A DNA stretch of 64,000 bases from Streptomyces sclerotialus (GTDB taxonomy: Bacteria; Actinomycetota; Actinomycetes; Streptomycetales; Streptomycetaceae), in assembly GCA_000719105.1 (NCBI GenBank), contig JODX01000003.1, forward strand, positions 62,001 through 126,000. The letters run 5' to 3'. A program made the translations under genes and the position numbers. Shown here piece by piece: positions 17,263 through 28,379 of the stretch (the first letter of the stretch is position 1; the number at the start of each line of letters is the position of its first letter). Below the pieces are notes generated by a model. That model ran no database searches. It was not told the origin of the DNA and saw nothing but the letters and a program-made list of their open reading frames with translations.

Positions 17263-18555
17263 TCAGGCGTTCCAGGTACGCGCCCGCAGCGGCATCCCCG
17301 ATTCACCGGATCCGGGGGTCCGGACCGCCAGCACCTGGTTGACGCCGATGCGGTTGCGCTCGAAGGACAGGGCGGAGGCCGCCATGTAGAGGCGCCAGAC
17401 ACGGGCGCGCCCCGGGCCCGCGAGCCGCGCCGCGCGCGCCCATTGCGCCTCCAGGTTGGCCACCCAGCGGCGCAGGGTGAGCGCGTAGTGCTCGCGGATC
17501 GACTCGACGTCGCGGACCTCGAACCCGGCGCTCTCCAGCTGGGTGACGGTGGTGCCGAGGGGGGCGAGCTCGCCGTCCGGGAAGACGTACGCGTCGATGA
17601 ACTCGTCGACGTGGTAGGAGGTCTCGTCGCGCTGCGGGCGGCGTGCGATCTGGTGGTTGAGCAGCCGCCCGCCGGGCCGCAGCAGGTTGTGCAGGTCGCG
17701 GGCGTACTCCAGGTACCGCTCACCGCCGACGTGTTCGGCCATGCCGATGGAGGAGATCGCGTCGTACGGCCCGTCCCTGACGTCCCGGTAGTCCTGCACC
17801 CGGATCTCGACCCGGTCCGCCAGCCCCGCGTCGGCGACCCGCTTGCGCGCGTACGTGGCCTGCTCGTGGGAGAGGGTGACACCGATCGCGCTCACGCCGT
17901 ACTCGCGGGCCGCGTGCAGCGCCATGGAGCCCCAGCCGCAGCCGACGTCGAGGAGCCGCCGGCCGGGCGCCAGGGCCAGCTTGCGGCAGATCAGGTCGAG
18001 CTTGTCGTGCTGCGCCTGCTCCAGGGTGCCGTCGGGGTCCGGCCAGTAGGCGCACGAGTACACCATCGAGGGGCCGAGGACGATCTCGTAGAAGTCGTTG
18101 CCGACGTCGTAGTGGTGGCTGATGGCCCGCCGGTCGCTGCGCCGGGTGTGCAGATGGCGGCGCCGGCGGACCTCCTCGCGGGGCGGCGCGGGCGGCAGCG
18201 GGGGCCCGGCGAGCCGGAGCAGCTCGCGGACCGCCGACCGCACCGCGGGGTCGCGCAGTGCCTCCGCAAGGCCCCGGGCGTCCTCCTCGCGCTCCCAGAT
18301 CAGCCCGGCGAGCGCGGCGAGCGCGGCGTACAGATCGCCGTCGATGCCCAGATCCCCGGCGACCCAGGCCCGGGCGAGGCCCAGCTCGCCCGGCTTCCAC
18401 AGCAGCCGGCGCAGCGCCCGGCGGTTGCGTACGACCAGCGTCGGCGCGCCGGGCGGCCCTGCCTGCGAACCGTCCCAGGCGCGGATCCGCAGCGGGAGCG
18501 GGGCCCCCAGCAGCTGTTCGGCGAGTCGGGTCAGCCGCGACGCGGCGTCGGCCAT
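17263..18555 (-). CDS. Cyclopropane-fatty-acyl-phospholipid synthase-like methyltransferase
   Basis: A 430-residue SAM-dependent enzyme that adds a methylene bridge (or methyl group) to unsaturated phospholipid acyl chains at the membrane. The CFA signature ISHHYDVGNDFYEIVLGPSM is followed by the SAM loop LLDVGCGWGSMALHAA and the AEHVGGERYLEYARDLH segment. Near the C-terminus is SFERNRIGVNQVLAV. GGAGGT precedes ATG 18555; a longer in-frame upstream reading is not supported by an RBS. It is transcribed away from ndh's end and converges on the ABC permease. Confidence 0.9.
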   Translation of the reverse strand: MADAASRLTRLAEQLLGAPLPLRIRAWDGSQAGPPGAPTLVVRNRRALRRLLWKPGELGLARAWVAGDLGIDGDLYAALAALAGLIWEREEDARGLAEALRDPAVRSAVRELLRLAGPPLPPAPPREEVRRRRHLHTRRSDRRAISHHYDVGNDFYEIVLGPSMVYSCAYWPDPDGTLEQAQHDKLDLICRKLALAPGRRLLDVGCGWGSMALHAAREYGVSAIGVTLSHEQATYARKRVADAGLADRVEIRVQDYRDVRDGPYDAISSIGMAEHVGGERYLEYARDLHNLLRPGGRLLNHQIARRPQRDETSYHVDEFIDAYVFPDGELAPLGTTVTQLESAGFEVRDVESIREHYALTLRRWVANLEAQWARAARLAGPGRARVWRLYMAASALSFERNRIGVNQVLAVRTPGSGESGMPLRARTWNA

Positions 18556-18706
18556 GGCGTACACCTCCGTGAAAAGGGATCCCGAAGTGTCCAATACCAC
18601 GTAAACACCCGCACAGCGGCCGCGGCAGTCCCCTCCCGGTGTATGGCCGGGCGACACCCCGGCGGACCGTCGGGCCTCAGCCATCCGTGGACCGGCCATG
18701 GGTACG

Positions 18707-18750
18707 CCGAAGGGGCCGCCCGCACCACGGATGGCAGGCGGCCCCTTCGG
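18707..18750 (-). terminator. Terminator downstream of ndh
   Basis: CCGAAGGGGCCGCC (18707-18720) pairs perfectly with GGCGGCCCCTTCGG (18737-18750), 22 bp after the NADH dehydrogenase stop on the minus strand. The rest of the 18556-18771 gap shows no gene. Confidence 0.8.
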
Positions 18751-18771
18751 GCTGTCGAGGTGACCCTTGGG

Positions 18772-20154
18772 TCAGGAGGCCTTGGCCTTCTCCTCCGGCT
18801 TGCTCGCGGCGGGGGCCGGAGCGGGCTTGGCGGCCTCGTAGAACTCCTCGCGGGGGTTCTCCATGGCGCCGAGCGAGACGACCTCGCGCTTGAGGAACAT
18901 ACCGAGCGTCCAGTCGGCGAAGACGCGGATCTTGCGGTTCCAGGTCGGCATCGCCATGCCGTGGTAGCCACGGTGCATGTACCAGGCGAGACGGCCCTTG
19001 AGCTTGATCTTCATCTTGCCCATGACGATCATCGCCACGCCCTTGTGGAGGCCGAGACCGGCCACCGCGCCCTTGTTGGAGTGGCTGTACTCCTTCTGCG
19101 GGAAGCCGCGCATCCCGGAGAGCACGTTGTCGCCGAGGACCCGGGCCTGGCGCAGCGCGTGCTGGGCGTTCGGCGGGCACCAGGCGTTCTCCACGCCGGC
19201 CTTGCGGGCGGCGAGGTCCGGCACCTGGGCGTTGTCACCGGCGGCCCAGATGTAGTCGGTGCCCTGGACCTGGAGGGTCGGGGCGGTGTCCACGTGGCCG
19301 CGCGGGCCGAGCGGCAGACCGAAGCGGGACAGGACCGGGTTCGGCTTCACACCGGCGGTCCACACGATGGTGCCGGCGTCGACCTCGAGGCCGTTCTTCA
19401 GCACGACGTGGCCGTCGACGCAGGAGTTCATGGACGTCGACAGGTAGACCTCGACGCCGCGGCCCTCCAGGTGCTCCTTGCCGTACGCGCCGAGCTTCGG
19501 ACCCACCTCGGGGAGGATCTTGTCGGCGGCGTCGACGAGGATGAAGCGCATGTCCTCGCGGGACACGTTGGTGTAGTACTTGGCCGCGTCCCGGGCCATG
19601 TCCTCGACCTCGCCGATGGTCTCGGCGCCGGCGAAGCCGCCACCGATGAAGACGAAGGTCAGCGCCTTGCGGCGGATCTCCTCGTCGGTCGTGGAGTCGG
19701 CCTTGTCGAGCTGCTCCAGCACGTGGTTGCGCAGGCCGATGGCCTCCTCGACGCCCTTCATGCCGATGCCCTGCTCGGCGAGACCGGGGATCGGGAAGGT
19801 GCGGGAGACCGCGCCCATCGCGATGACCAGGTAGTCGAAGGGCACCTCGTACGCCTCGCCGACGAGCGGGGCGACGGTGGCGACCTTGCGGTCCTGGTCG
19901 ATGGTGGTGACCCGGCCGGTGAGGACCTCCGCCTTGCGCAGCACGCGTCGCAGCGGGACGACGACGTGGCGCGGGGAGATGCTGCCGGCGGCGGCTTCGG
20001 GGAGGAAGGGCTGGTAGGTCATGTACGACCGGGGGTCGACGACCGTGACGGTCGCCTCGCCGTAGCGCATCTTCTTGAGGATGCGCCGAGCCGCGTACAG
20101 GCCTACGTACCCACCGCCTACTACGAGGATCCTGGGACGCTCCGTGGTGCTCAT
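18772..20154 (-). CDS. ndh: Type II NADH dehydrogenase (NDH-2)
   Basis: A 460-residue flavoprotein that passes electrons from NADH to quinone without pumping protons. The FAD dinucleotide fold starts at about residue 10 (VVGGGYVGLYAARRI) and the NADH fold at about residue 155 (FIGGGFAGAETIGE). The second FAD contact IWAAGDNAQVPD and a C-terminal amphipathic membrane-binding region follow. The Ala/Pro/Lys tail is disordered. ATG 20154 begins the conserved start. A Rex-like operator lies about 310 bp upstream (see findings). Confidence 0.92.
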   Translation of the reverse strand: MSTTERPRILVVGGGYVGLYAARRILKKMRYGEATVTVVDPRSYMTYQPFLPEAAAGSISPRHVVVPLRRVLRKAEVLTGRVTTIDQDRKVATVAPLVGEAYEVPFDYLVIAMGAVSRTFPIPGLAEQGIGMKGVEEAIGLRNHVLEQLDKADSTTDEEIRRKALTFVFIGGGFAGAETIGEVEDMARDAAKYYTNVSREDMRFILVDAADKILPEVGPKLGAYGKEHLEGRGVEVYLSTSMNSCVDGHVVLKNGLEVDAGTIVWTAGVKPNPVLSRFGLPLGPRGHVDTAPTLQVQGTDYIWAAGDNAQVPDLAARKAGVENAWCPPNAQHALRQARVLGDNVLSGMRGFPQKEYSHSNKGAVAGLGLHKGVAMIVMGKMKIKLKGRLAWYMHRGYHGMAMPTWNRKIRVFADWTLGMFLKREVVSLGAMENPREEFYEAAKPAPAPAASKPEEKAKAS

Positions 20155-20386
20155 GCCATCGAGTATCCACCCGTCCGCAGGGGGGTGCTCGTGCGCCCCT
20201 TCACAAGCTTGTGCGGGGCCTCTGCTACACTGCGCGGCTCGCGTGACGCAGGTCATGCCGCGACGGGGGAACCACTGGACCGGTCGGCCCGTTGTCAATG
20301 CCCCGTGAACTGCCCTTCCGGGCCCATGAGCCGCTCGAACCAATCACCTCCGACTCCCGGACCGGACCTCCCGGCAGCCCTCGCAC

Positions 20387-20427
20387 AAGGGGCCGTCCGG
20401 CCCTTGAGATACCCCGGACGGCCCCTT
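20387..20427. terminator. Hairpin terminator between ppx and ndh
   Basis: AAGGGGCCGTCCGG pairs perfectly with CCGGACGGCCCCTT (14 bp, 13-nt loop). On the plus strand the stem ends with TTT. It may end ppx transcription on the minus strand or a plus-strand transcript. Confidence 0.65.
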
Positions 20428-20462
20428 TGGGGCAGGTTCCTCGCCGATCGGGACCCGATTCC

Positions 20463-20480
20463 TTGTGAAGAACTTCACGA
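20463..20480. promoter_or_regulatory. Candidate Rex operator
   Basis: TTGTGAAGAACTTCACGA closely fits the redox-sensor Rex operator I recall from Streptomyces (TGTGAACNNNTTCACA, two mismatches). Rex controls respiratory genes in response to NADH/NAD and controls ndh in Bacillus, so placement upstream of ndh is suggestive. Its distance of ~310 bp and the intervening hairpin count against a simple promoter operator. Confidence 0.4.
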
Positions 20481-20575
20481 AGTTTTCCGACGAGACGTCG
20501 GTGAGGGGCCCGAAAAGCCCCTCACCTGCGCTCATACGGCAGCGAAGCTGCTCAGCGGAGAGTACCCAGCGGTAG

Positions 20576-21517
20576 CTAGGCGATCGACCAGGCGATGCCG
20601 TCCAGGATGTCGTGCTCGCTCACCACGACCTCGGCCGCGCCGATCCGTTCCATGATCGTGAGCAGCACGAGCGCACCGGCGGCGATGACGTCCACCCGGC
20701 CCGGGTGCATGGAGGGCACGGCGGCGCGCTCGGCGTGCGTGGAGCCGATCAGCCATTCGGTGATCTCCCGTACCCGCCCGTACGGGATCCTGGAGTGGTG
20801 GATGGCCGCGGAGTCGTACTCCGGCAGCTCCTGGGCGATCGCCGACACGGTCGTCACCGACCCGGCGAGCCCGACGAGCGTCCGGGCCTCGCGCAGCGGC
20901 ACGGTCTCCTCGGCCAGGTCCAGCGCGGCCACGATGTCGGCCCGCACGGCCTCGATCTGCGCCGGCTCCGGCGGGTCGACGACGGCGCCGTCGCGCACCA
21001 GGTGCCGCTCCGTCATCCGGACGCAGCCGACGTCCACGGACCGCGCCGCGCGCACGTGGTCGTCGCCGACGACGAACTCCGTGGAGCCGCCGCCGATGTC
21101 GACGACGAGGTAGGGCCGGTCGAGATCCGTACGGCCGGTGAGCTCCTTGGTGGCGCCGGTGAAGGAGAACTCGGCCTCCTGGTCACCGGTGATGACCTCC
21201 GGCTCGACACCGAGGATGTCGATGACCCCCCGGACGAACTCGTCCCGGTTCTCCGCGTCCCGGGAGGCGGAGGTGGCCACGAAGCGCAGCCGCTCCGCAC
21301 CGAGCTCCTTGATGACCGCCGCGTACTCCCGGCAGGCCGCGAAGGTCCGCTCCAGCGCCTGAGGCGCCAGCCGCCCGGTGCGGTCGACGTCCTGCCCGAG
21401 CCGCACGATCGTCATGCGCCGGTCCAGGTCGGTCAGTTCACCGGTGGCGGGGTCCGCGTCCGCGACGAGGAGGCGGATCGAGTTCGTACCGCAGTCGATG
21501 GCGGCCACTCGGGTCAC
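20576..21517 (-). CDS. ppx: Exopolyphosphatase / pppGpp phosphatase (Ppx/GppA)
   Basis: A 313-residue protein of the sugar-kinase/Hsp70/actin ATPase fold. The N-terminal phosphate loop is AAIDCGTNSIRLLVADAD and the second is LVVDIGGGSTEFVVGDD, both diagnostic for Ppx/GppA. It hydrolyses polyphosphate or pppGpp. It is the short actinobacterial form that lacks the C-terminal HD domain of E. coli Ppx. GTG 21517 overlaps the DUF501 stop as GTGA, so the two are translationally coupled. Confidence 0.9.
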   Translation of the reverse strand: MTRVAAIDCGTNSIRLLVADADPATGELTDLDRRMTIVRLGQDVDRTGRLAPQALERTFAACREYAAVIKELGAERLRFVATSASRDAENRDEFVRGVIDILGVEPEVITGDQEAEFSFTGATKELTGRTDLDRPYLVVDIGGGSTEFVVGDDHVRAARSVDVGCVRMTERHLVRDGAVVDPPEPAQIEAVRADIVAALDLAEETVPLREARTLVGLAGSVTTVSAIAQELPEYDSAAIHHSRIPYGRVREITEWLIGSTHAERAAVPSMHPGRVDVIAAGALVLLTIMERIGAAEVVVSEHDILDGIAWSIA

Positions 21518-22119
21518 TTGTCGTCCTCCTCGGCAGTGCCGCACGTACCGGCGACCGTCACGCACGGCCCCTTGCGCCACCACTCCGGCAGCATGGCGAT
21601 GGCCTCGTCGCCCAGCGGGTTCACCCCGGGTCCGGCGGCCAGCGAGTGCGCCACCAGGACGTGCAGGCACTTCACCCGGTCGGGCATGCCGCCCGCGCTG
21701 GGGAAGTTCTCCAGCACCTCGATGGCGTCCCGCCGGGCGATGTAGTCCTCGTGGGCTGCCCGGTACGCGGCGGCCAGCTCGGGGTCCGTCCCCAGCCGCT
21801 CCGTCATCTCCTTCATGACGCCGTTCGCCTCCAGCGTGCCGATCGCGGAGGCCGCCTTCGGGCACGTCAGGTAGTACGTCGTCGGGAACGGCGTCCCGTC
21901 CGGCAGCCGCGGCGCCGTCTCGACCACGTCGGGCTGTCCGCACGGGCAGCGGTGCGCGATCGCGCGCAGTCCGCGCGGGGGCCGGCCGAGCTGCTGCTCG
22001 AAGGCCTCGACGTCCGCGTCGGTGGGTTCGGTGGGCGCGGTCTGCGGCAATGCAAACAGCGTCAGCGCGGAGCGCTGTCCTTGAGGGGCGGTGGTCGGGC
22101 GGCGGGCGGGCGTTTCCAT
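21514..22119 (-). CDS. DUF501 family protein
   Basis: A 201-residue protein of the DUF501 family, which is found beside ppx and divIC throughout actinobacteria. Visible conserved features are GRPPRGLRAIAHRCPCGQPDVV with a Cys pair, PTTYYLTCPKA, and MPDRVKCLHVLVAHSLAAGPGVNP. The Cys/His pattern suggests metal binding, but the function is unknown. It lies 52 bp after divIC and overlaps ppx by 4 bp. Confidence 0.88.
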   Translation of the reverse strand: METPARRPTTAPQGQRSALTLFALPQTAPTEPTDADVEAFEQQLGRPPRGLRAIAHRCPCGQPDVVETAPRLPDGTPFPTTYYLTCPKAASAIGTLEANGVMKEMTERLGTDPELAAAYRAAHEDYIARRDAIEVLENFPSAGGMPDRVKCLHVLVAHSLAAGPGVNPLGDEAIAMLPEWWRKGPCVTVAGTCGTAEEDDK

Positions 22120-22171
22120 ACCTGTCTCTCTGTCGGTTCACTGATCGCACATGTGGAGGCGAGCGCGCGGA

Positions 22172-22645
22172 TCACCGGGCGGCGTCCGCCTTGTCGACGC
22201 CGTCCCACAGGTTGGCGTACCAGAGCCGGTCGGCCGTGCTCCGCGTCGTACGCGACTGCTTCGCCGCCTCCGGGTCGATCACGATGTACCCGGTCTCCCC
22301 GGGCATCACATAATGCAGCCGCTCGCGGATCTGCTGCTCGGCGTACGCGTCGTCCTGCCAGCGCGCCTTGAGGTCGCGCAGCTCCTCGACCCGCGCGCGG
22401 GCCTCCTCGCGCCCCCGCTCCAGCTCGGCGATCTCGGCGCGCTGGGAGAAGTACTGCCGGGTCGGGTACGCCAGTGCCACGATCAGCGAGCACAGGACCA
22501 GCGCGAGGAGCGCAGCCCGGCCGGTCAGCCGGGAACGGCGGACCTGGCGCTTGGCCTGTGAGCGGTAGACACGGGCCGCGGTCTGCTCGCCGAGCACCCT
22601 GAGCCTGGTCGCGGTGGAGAACCGGTCCCGGTCCTTCACGGCCAT
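22172..22645 (-). CDS. divIC: Septum formation initiator (DivIC/FtsB-like)
   Basis: A 157-residue bitopic division protein. A basic cytoplasmic N-terminus precedes one transmembrane helix (about residues 43-60) and an extracytoplasmic coiled coil (about 64-98, EIAELERGREEARARVEEL). The DivIC/FtsB hallmark AEQQIRERLHYVMPGE follows. It pairs with FtsL in the divisome; in Streptomyces it supports sporulation septation. GGGAGG precedes ATG 22645. The gene is 137 bp after eno. Confidence 0.88.
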   Translation of the reverse strand: MAVKDRDRFSTATRLRVLGEQTAARVYRSQAKRQVRRSRLTGRAALLALVLCSLIVALAYPTRQYFSQRAEIAELERGREEARARVEELRDLKARWQDDAYAEQQIRERLHYVMPGETGYIVIDPEAAKQSRTTRSTADRLWYANLWDGVDKADAAR

Positions 22646-22782
22646 GTCCCGCCTCCCGTTTCCCCAGCCACTCGTCGGCCACGCGCGCACGCGCGTACGT
22701 CCCCGCACACGGTACGGGACCGCGTACGGGGACGTACGTACGACTGGCTGAGCCTCACCCCGGGACGGGGCGGCAGGCTTCG

Positions 22783-25389
<2,607 letters not shown>

Positions 25390-25619
25390 ACTGTTCCCGT
25401 GCGGCCGTTGGCAGGATTCGGCGTGACGACCGCTGGGGCCCGCTGTGGCGAGCGATCACGACGGTAGGCACGTGTGACGCCGGATTTCAAAGACGATCAC
25501 GGCTTCTGTGACTCATCTCCCATGGAGATCAAATCGGGCATTCAACGTGATTACGGTTCAGATCGCAGGCCCGAACTACAGCCGTTTCCGGCACTTTTCG
25601 GGCACTCGCCACCCCTGGG
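25390..25619. other. Promoter region upstream of the rpfA riboswitch
   Basis: This stretch between the aptamer and the end of the next gene is less GC-rich than its surroundings and should carry the rpfA promoter. I see no hairpin strong enough to call a terminator for the upstream rpf gene and could not fix -35/-10 boxes. No gene is visible. Confidence 0.35.
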
Positions 25620-26666
25620 TCACTTACCGGGCTCGGCGGCGACATCCAGCGTCTGACCGGGGAGGATGCGGTCCGGGTCGGTGCCGACCGTCTTCTTGTT
25701 GGCGGCGTACAGCTCCGCCCACCCGCCCTCCACGTCGAGGGAGTCGGCGATGGACCACAGGTTGTCACCGGAGCGGACGGTGTACGAGCCGTCCGTCGCG
25801 TCCCGGGACGACTCACCGTCACGGGAGGCGTGCCGCCCCGCGGAAGCGGTGGATCCGTCCGTACGGCCCTCGGTGGAGTCCTCGTCGGCACTGGCGCCGC
25901 GATGGCGTCCGGTGCCCGCGGACACCTCCCGGGAGGCCTCGGTGCCGTCCGCGGCGAGACTCTCCTCGGTGTCGCCCGAAGAGCCGCTGCCCTTCCCCGA
26001 CTTGTCCCCGTCGTCGCTCCGCGCGGTGCCGTCCGAGCTGTCGCTCCCGGTCGTGTCCTTGCCCGACGCGCCGGACTTCTTCTCGGTGCTGTCGTCGGAC
26101 TCGGCGTCGTCGGACGTCTTGCCGCCCGTCTTGCCGCCCGTCTTGGTGTCCGCCTTGGTGTCCGCCTTGGTGGATCCCTCGGCGGCGTCCGTGGAGGACT
26201 CCTCCGAGTCGCCCTCCGCGTCGTCCCCGGAGGAACCCGACGAGCCGGTCGAGTCGTCCGCCACGCCGGTGTCGACGTTCGCCGGCTTCTCGTCGTCACC
26301 GAGTCCGGAGAGCAGCCCGCAGGTGGGCCAGGCACCGGCGCCCTGGTCGGCGAGGATGGCCTCGGCGACGGCTATCTGCTGGGAGCGGCTCGCCTGGTCG
26401 GCGCGGGGCGCGTACTCGAGACCGCCGTACGCCTCCCAGTCCGCCTGGGACAACTGGAGGCCGCCGTAGTAGCCGTTGCCCTCGTCGGCGCTCCAGGAGC
26501 CGCCGCTCTCGCACTCCGCGACCCTGTCCCAGGTCGTTCCGTCGGCCGCGCTCGCCCCACTGGCGCCGAGCAGCGGGATGGCGATGGCTGATCCGGTGAC
26601 TCCCGCCGCGACGAGCAGGGCCGGAGCCTGGCGGGGGCGACGGTGACGACCGTTCCCGGAGAGCAT
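25620..26666 (-). CDS. rpfC: Resuscitation-promoting factor, second copy (RpfC-like)
   Basis: A 348-residue secreted muralytic protein. The signal peptide ends near residue 40 (ASGASA). The Rpf domain follows with catalytic Glu53 in AECESGGSWS. Residues ~135-295 form a long Ser/Asp/Gly/Lys linker of probable disorder. A C-terminal LysM domain is present (YTVRSGDNLWSIADSL). The linker is far longer than that of RpfA. The symbol rests on its position beside rpfA, as in S. coelicolor. No second riboswitch is visible; instead a perfect palindrome lies ~100 bp upstream. Confidence 0.88.
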   Translation of the reverse strand: MLSGNGRHRRPRQAPALLVAAGVTGSAIAIPLLGASGASAADGTTWDRVAECESGGSWSADEGNGYYGGLQLSQADWEAYGGLEYAPRADQASRSQQIAVAEAILADQGAGAWPTCGLLSGLGDDEKPANVDTGVADDSTGSSGSSGDDAEGDSEESSTDAAEGSTKADTKADTKTGGKTGGKTSDDAESDDSTEKKSGASGKDTTGSDSSDGTARSDDGDKSGKGSGSSGDTEESLAADGTEASREVSAGTGRHRGASADEDSTEGRTDGSTASAGRHASRDGESSRDATDGSYTVRSGDNLWSIADSLDVEGGWAELYAANKKTVGTDPDRILPGQTLDVAAEPGK

Positions 26667-26760
26667 GCGGTTGCCTTTCACACGACAGCAGGGAGCGGCG
26701 TGACGGACGCGACTCGCACGCACCGTTCACGCTGATGCGTGAACGTAGCCGCAGTGGATC

Positions 26761-26773
26761 ACTTGTCACAAGT
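26761..26773. promoter_or_regulatory. Perfect 13-bp palindrome upstream of the second rpf gene
   Basis: ACTTGT-C-ACAAGT is a perfect inverted repeat about 95 bp upstream of ATG 26666, in an unusually A/T-rich intergenic stretch that also has several GATCAC motifs. It is a plausible operator; the regulator is unknown. Confidence 0.45.
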
Positions 26774-26817
26774 CAATGCAGCACAGATCACGCGCAGATC
26801 ACAGAGTTGAGATTTCG

Positions 26818-28149
26818 TCACTTTTTCGTGTCGTCCGGTGCGCCCTGGACCGTGTCCGACGTGCACTTCCGGCGTGTCCGACGAACCGGTGCGAACTCCA
26901 CGGGAAGCGTGCGCAATCCCCGCATAATGAGCCCGCCGCGCCAGCGCAAATCGGCCGGATCCTGTGCGAGTCGCAGATCCGGGAGGCGGGTGAGAAGCGT
27001 CGCGAGCGCGGTCTGGCCCTCCAGCCGGGCGAGGGGTGCGCCCAGGCAGTAGTGGATGCCGTGCCCGTATCCGAGGTGCTGGTTGTCACGTCGGGAGAGG
27101 TCGAGGGCGTCGGGGTCGGCGAACCGCTCCGGGTCGCGGTCGGCCGCCGCGAGCACGACGAGGACGGGGTCACCGGGCGCGATGTCCTGGCCGCCGATCG
27201 TCAGCGGCAGGGTGGCGAAGCGCCAGGTGGCGAGCTCGACGGGGCCGTCGAAGCGCAGCAGCTCCTCGACCCCGGTCGTGAGCAGCTCGCGTTCGCCGGC
27301 GGCCAGGGACCGCTGGAGGCGTTCACGCTGGCCGGGGTGGGTGAGGAGGGCGTAGGTGCCGTTGCCGATCAGGTTGACGGTCGTCTCGAAGCCGGCGAAG
27401 AGGAGGATGAACGCCATCGCCGCCGCCTCGTTCTCGGTGAGGTGCTCACCGTGGTCGGAGGCGCGGATGAGACCGGAGATGAGGTCCTCGCCGGGCGCGG
27501 CGGTGTCGGGGAGGGCCTCGCGCTTGCGGTGGATCAGGTCGGCGAGGTAGCCGCGCATCTTCTTCACGGACCGGGCGACACCGCCCCGCGGTCCCCCTCC
27601 GTGCCGGATCATCATGCCCGCCCAGTCCCGGAAGTCGTCCTGGTCCTCGCGGGGGACGCCGAGCATGTCGCAGATGGCGTAGATGGGCAGCGGGAAGGCG
27701 AACTCGTGGATGAGGTCGGCGCTGCCGCGCTCGGCGAACCCGTCGATGAGCCGGTCGGTGAGCTCCTGGACGCGGGGGGCGAACTCGGCGACGCGCCGCG
27801 GGGTGAACGCCTTGGACACCAGCCGCCGCAGCCGGGTGTGGTCCGGCGGGTCGATGTTGAGCAGATGCGTCATCAGATCGGCCTTGCGCTCGCCGGGGAT
27901 GCCGGTCTTCCCCTTGGCGTGGGCGGGCTCGTCGTGGTGCGCCGGGTTCTTGGACAGGCGCGGGTCCGCGAGGGCCTGCCGGGCGTCGGCGTAACGGGTG
28001 ACCAGCCAGGCCTCCACCCCGCTGGGCAGCCGGGTCCGGTGCACCGGCGCGTGCTCGCGCAGCCAGGCGTAGGCGGGGTAGGGGTCGCTGGCGAACTCCC
28101 AGGTGAAGAGCTCGGGCGGGGCGTCGGCGGGCTGGGCCTTGTGGGTCAC
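26818..28149 (-). CDS. Cytochrome P450
   Basis: A 443-residue soluble bacterial P450 monooxygenase. The I-helix oxygen motif is FAGFETT (about 251-257), the K-helix ExxR is EELLR (295-299), and the heme-thiolate loop is HLGYGHGIHYCLG with Cys368. It resembles the CYP107-type enzymes of Streptomyces that oxidise polyketides and other secondary metabolites. No ferredoxin, reductase or biosynthetic gene is adjacent, so the substrate is unknown. The start GTG 28149 has GAGAG unusually close, so the N-terminus is uncertain by a few residues. Confidence 0.9.
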   Translation of the reverse strand: MTHKAQPADAPPELFTWEFASDPYPAYAWLREHAPVHRTRLPSGVEAWLVTRYADARQALADPRLSKNPAHHDEPAHAKGKTGIPGERKADLMTHLLNIDPPDHTRLRRLVSKAFTPRRVAEFAPRVQELTDRLIDGFAERGSADLIHEFAFPLPIYAICDMLGVPREDQDDFRDWAGMMIRHGGGPRGGVARSVKKMRGYLADLIHRKREALPDTAAPGEDLISGLIRASDHGEHLTENEAAAMAFILLFAGFETTVNLIGNGTYALLTHPGQRERLQRSLAAGERELLTTGVEELLRFDGPVELATWRFATLPLTIGGQDIAPGDPVLVVLAAADRDPERFADPDALDLSRRDNQHLGYGHGIHYCLGAPLARLEGQTALATLLTRLPDLRLAQDPADLRWRGGLIMRGLRTLPVEFAPVRRTRRKCTSDTVQGAPDDTKK

Positions 28150-28200
28150 CTCTCGACGGTATCCGGGGCGGCGCGGGTGCCACTCCGCTGGGTGTCCGGT

Positions 28201-28280
28201 GCGTTGTGCGCAGGTCCGGTGCGTCGTCCGCGGGTCCGGTGCGTCGTCCGCGGGTCCGGTGCGTCGTCCGCGGGTCCGTC
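28201..28280. repeat. 20-bp tandem repeat, four units, upstream of the P450 gene
   Basis: Four consecutive 20-bp units (GCGTCGTCCGCGGGTCCGGT consensus) lie here. The two middle units are identical, the first differs by a few bases and the last by two. They lie 50 bp upstream of the P450 start and could affect its promoter. Confidence 0.85.
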
Positions 28281-28310
28281 GTGGCTGGTCGCGCAGTTCC
28301 CCGCGCCCCT
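28281..28310. repeat. Dispersed Streptomyces intergenic motif
   Basis: GTGGCTGGTCGCGCAGTTCC followed by CCGCGCCCCT matches a motif I recognise as very common between genes across Streptomyces genomes. It lies directly after the tandem repeats. Confidence 0.55.
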
Positions 28311-28379
28311 GGGCAGGCCCTACCGGGCCTTGCAGGGACGCATCGGGGCTTCACCGACTCCGCTCGGCCCGCTCGCTCG

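Larger units (their letters stand above)
20155..20575. other. Structured 421-bp intergenic region between ndh and ppx
   Basis: No convincing gene is present. It holds a perfect CACAAGCTTGTG palindrome (20202-20213), a TACACT -10-like box on the plus strand just after it, a 14-bp terminator-like hairpin (20387-20427) and a Rex-like site (20463-20480). It could carry the ndh promoter, a leader or a small RNA. Confidence 0.5.

Noticed and set aside
20202..20213. CACAAGCTTGTG palindrome as a Rex operator
   Set aside because: The half-sites are in the opposite order (CACAA then TTGTG) from the Rex consensus (TTGTG then CACAA), so it is kept only as an unassigned palindrome.
20265..20275. GGGGGAACCA near the ndh leader as the start of a second ydaO riboswitch
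   Set aside because: The downstream GGGGTGAA block and the CCCGAACCC/GACAGCT block are absent, so only a short chance match remains.
20344..20535. A 63-codon minus-strand frame between ppx and ndh
   Set aside because: It contains the perfect hairpin and the Rex-like site, has no RBS and resembles no known protein.
28201..28280. 20-bp repeats as a CRISPR array
   Set aside because: The units are directly contiguous with no spacers, and no cas gene is nearby; it is a plain tandem repeat.
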